From Dromaius novaehollandiae (Eukaryota > Chordata > Aves > Casuariiformes > Dromaiidae), in contig NC_088099.1 in the NCBI RefSeq assembly GCF_036370855.1, forward strand, positions 143,919,017 to 143,983,016: a DNA stretch of 64,000 nucleotides, read 5' to 3'. The notes beneath the pieces were generated by a model. It made no database searches. It was not told where the DNA came from and worked only from the letters and a program-made list of their open reading frames with translations. Both the position numbers and the translations under genes were made by a program. This document shows, one piece after another, positions 61,936 through 64,000 of this stretch (positions are counted from its first letter, which is position 1; each line of letters starts with the position of its first letter).

Positions 61936-64000
61936 GCTGCTGAAAACAAAAAAACAATCCTAAGCATGGCTATAAATGATTTTTCTCTTATCTGACGATC
62001 TGTTATTTTCCATGCTTCCCTTTGATTGTAAAGGAGGTTATTCTGGAGTCATCTCTAACAGCTGCACTGAAAAATACCTCAGTCATGTGGTTTTCAGCAA
62101 CCCAGACAAAAAAACCCCACTTCTTTAAATACAGATACATGTATTCTTGTGACATTTCCATACAACTGCAGTTTTCAAGGGAGCCAAACACTCATGTTTA
62201 CACAGACTGCTCTTCAGAGGCCAAGCCCAGGTCTTTATTCAGAGAAAATTCCCATTTGGTCAGGCTTATTCACACAGCTTAGAGTTTTGTTTGATTTCTG
62301 TATTGACTGAAAAAAAAGTACACTGGACAAGTAATTAGATTAAGAGTAAGACTATATTAAAAAGTCCTGCATTAGCAGAGAAATGGCCCTGCCCCAGGAG
62401 CTAAGCACCTTATTCTACAGGCAGTTCCTGCGGTCCTCGATTTAGAGGAAAAGTGCTGTATAAATGTATTACAACCGCGGGGACCCTGAAGTGGTTAATC
62501 AAAGCAGGACTTAAAAGACAACTTTCACATGGTAGGTCACAGTGTAATGAAGCGCCTGTCTCGCACACGCTGCCTCCCTTCCCTTTCAGGGTCGTGGAGA
62601 CCATTTTTTCTCCAGCTCGCGTTCACATAATACCCCTGGGGCAGTCATAGTCATGATTTCTGTGGAACACCGTTTTTCCCCTGCCTTTATTAGACATTAG
62701 CAGCTGGAAAAGATGAGGAGCCGGTAGCATGTGATCAGCCAAGTCTATGGGGACCACCAGGCAGCCCTCCATATACCACAGTTGGAAATTTCTAGACAGA
62801 TTGAAGAAAAAATGTTCTCGCTCTCTGATATTGAGACACTATGTTTAGTTGTGCCAGGAAGGATATTTAGTAGAGTATAATAAGGAGTAGTTCTTTTTTT
62901 TTTTTAATAGTTCTATTAATGATTTAAAGGCTCACAGCCTGCAGTATTTCCAAAGCCGTACCAAAGTCTTGGCCTTTTGGATAAGATGTTAGCAAGCATG
63001 AATATTCATTTGAAAAACAAGAAGGGACAGGAAGAACCTGCAAAACACCAAGGGAAATAATCATCTCATTAAATTTGTTGTCAGCCCTGTCAAGACTAGA
63101 AGGGATGTAAGAGCCGGGGAAGCGACCCAAACCACGGAGAACTGGAGGTGCACGGCAGCGCTCTGCTCTGGCCAGCTCCAGCGAAGTCGTTTGGCGTAGC
63201 TCCACGCTTTCCCCAGAGGTGGAGAGGAAACTCCATCAGCGCTCTCCTCCAGGCCTGTTTGTGCACGTGAAAGAGGGGAAGGAAAGAGTCTTCCTTCCAC
63301 AGTTATTTTCAAAAACTGTCTTTCGCAGTTACTTTCAACTGTCCTCGCTCTAGAGAATGGCGGCAGGACTAGATGTATACCAAATGACTAGTTTTATTAA
63401 CTGGTGTAAAAATAAGTTATTGATACATCGTAACATGGAGAGATCCATAGGCAGTCCTCAGGCCTGACTAACTCCTGTTCAAAATGGCTTTTTGTGTTTC
63501 CCTGCCACATTGTTCCATGTATGAATTATTGTGACTATTTCTTTGACAGTTAATACAAGAATGCCTTCTATTCCATCACTGCCCATTCTAATTTCTAGAA
63601 CTATAATATTTATATATTTGGGATTACTCTTCTTGCAATTAAACTAGCTCAACAAATTTAACTGCTAAACTGTTTTAAGCTCAGCTAGATTTGCAGCTTA
63701 GTACTTCTCTGTTTTCTTCAAAACAGGGCATACTTCAGTGAAGTTCCACTTGCCTTTAATTTTCCCTTTTCTATAGATAAAAATCTATTTTCTCTAGGCA
63801 TTTTGCTTAAACTCATTTCTCAGCTGAATGCAGCAGTTTTTCATCTTCTCCAGAATTCGGAAATACTTCTGAGATGGCCAGAGCTGACAACATTATTGCT
63901 GCTTTGTTTTATATATGTAGCGTGTGTGTGTGTATAAACAGAACAGTAGTTCTTGCAATGAAAATATGTATTGAAATTACAGGTTTACTGGCATCACTAC
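61936..64000. other. Intergenic to window end, no coding gene recognised
   Basis: AT-rich sequence with a T run at 62895-62907 and a short TG repeat near 63921-63934. If the CpG island is a promoter reading rightward, this would be the start of its first intron. Confidence 0.5.

Noticed and set aside
1-64000. Search for CRISPR arrays, tRNA/rRNA genes, operons or phage-like modules
   Set aside because: Vertebrate nuclear DNA with introns and LINEs; no regularly spaced repeats, cloverleaf or clustered short genes seen.

Overview
This window looks like ordinary nuclear DNA from a bird. It contains one gene I can recognise, ANKRD46, in its usual vertebrate exon/intron form. The rest is repeat-studded intergenic sequence carrying several CR1 LINE copies, including the typical avian 3' tail related to ATTCTGTGATTCT. 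I cannot name the species. Young-looking CR1 tails and a CpG-rich solo retroviral LTR fit a neognath bird, but that is inference.

Layout. 1-2056 is intron upstream of the first coding exon. ANKRD46 lies on the + strand in three coding exons (2089-2399, 3512-3670, 8118-8334), which splice in frame to a 228-residue ankyrin-repeat membrane protein. An ancient CR1 relic sits in its last intron (about 4060-5110). The 3' UTR starts at 8335 and could end at poly(A) signals at 9618, 10017 or 10171-10180.

From about 10.2 kb to the right edge I find no protein-coding exon I can defend. This stretch holds three or four old MIR-type SINE relics (about 11.05-11.28, 18.33-18.51, 54.96-55.06 and perhaps 55.43-55.51 kb). 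It holds a CR1 with an exact internal 157-bp tandem duplication (25.60-26.82 kb), and a solo LTR with a perfect 5-bp target duplication (27,575-28,635, minus strand). It also has an exact 72-bp tandem duplication (33.79-33.93 kb), and a local 0.2-kb duplication in which one copy was later split by a CR1 (34.97-36.22 kb). After that come a CR1 tail (36.56-36.65 kb), a 2.3-kb degenerate CR1 (36.66-39.0 kb), an old CR1 fragment (52.9 kb) and several microsatellites and G/C homopolymers. The right end has an unidentified coding-like block (57.39-57.82 kb), an AT-rich stretch that looks like a conserved-element candidate (60.48-61.02 kb) and a CpG island (61.26-61.94 kb).

In mammals ANKRD46 is followed, in the same orientation, by RNF19A. 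The intergenic part of this window is therefore probably the ANKRD46-RNF19A interval. The CpG island could be a distal promoter in that interval, for RNF19A or a non-coding RNA, but no RNF19A coding exon is present. I see no operon, CRISPR array, tRNA/rRNA gene or previously undescribed multi-gene system. The most interesting signals are structural.
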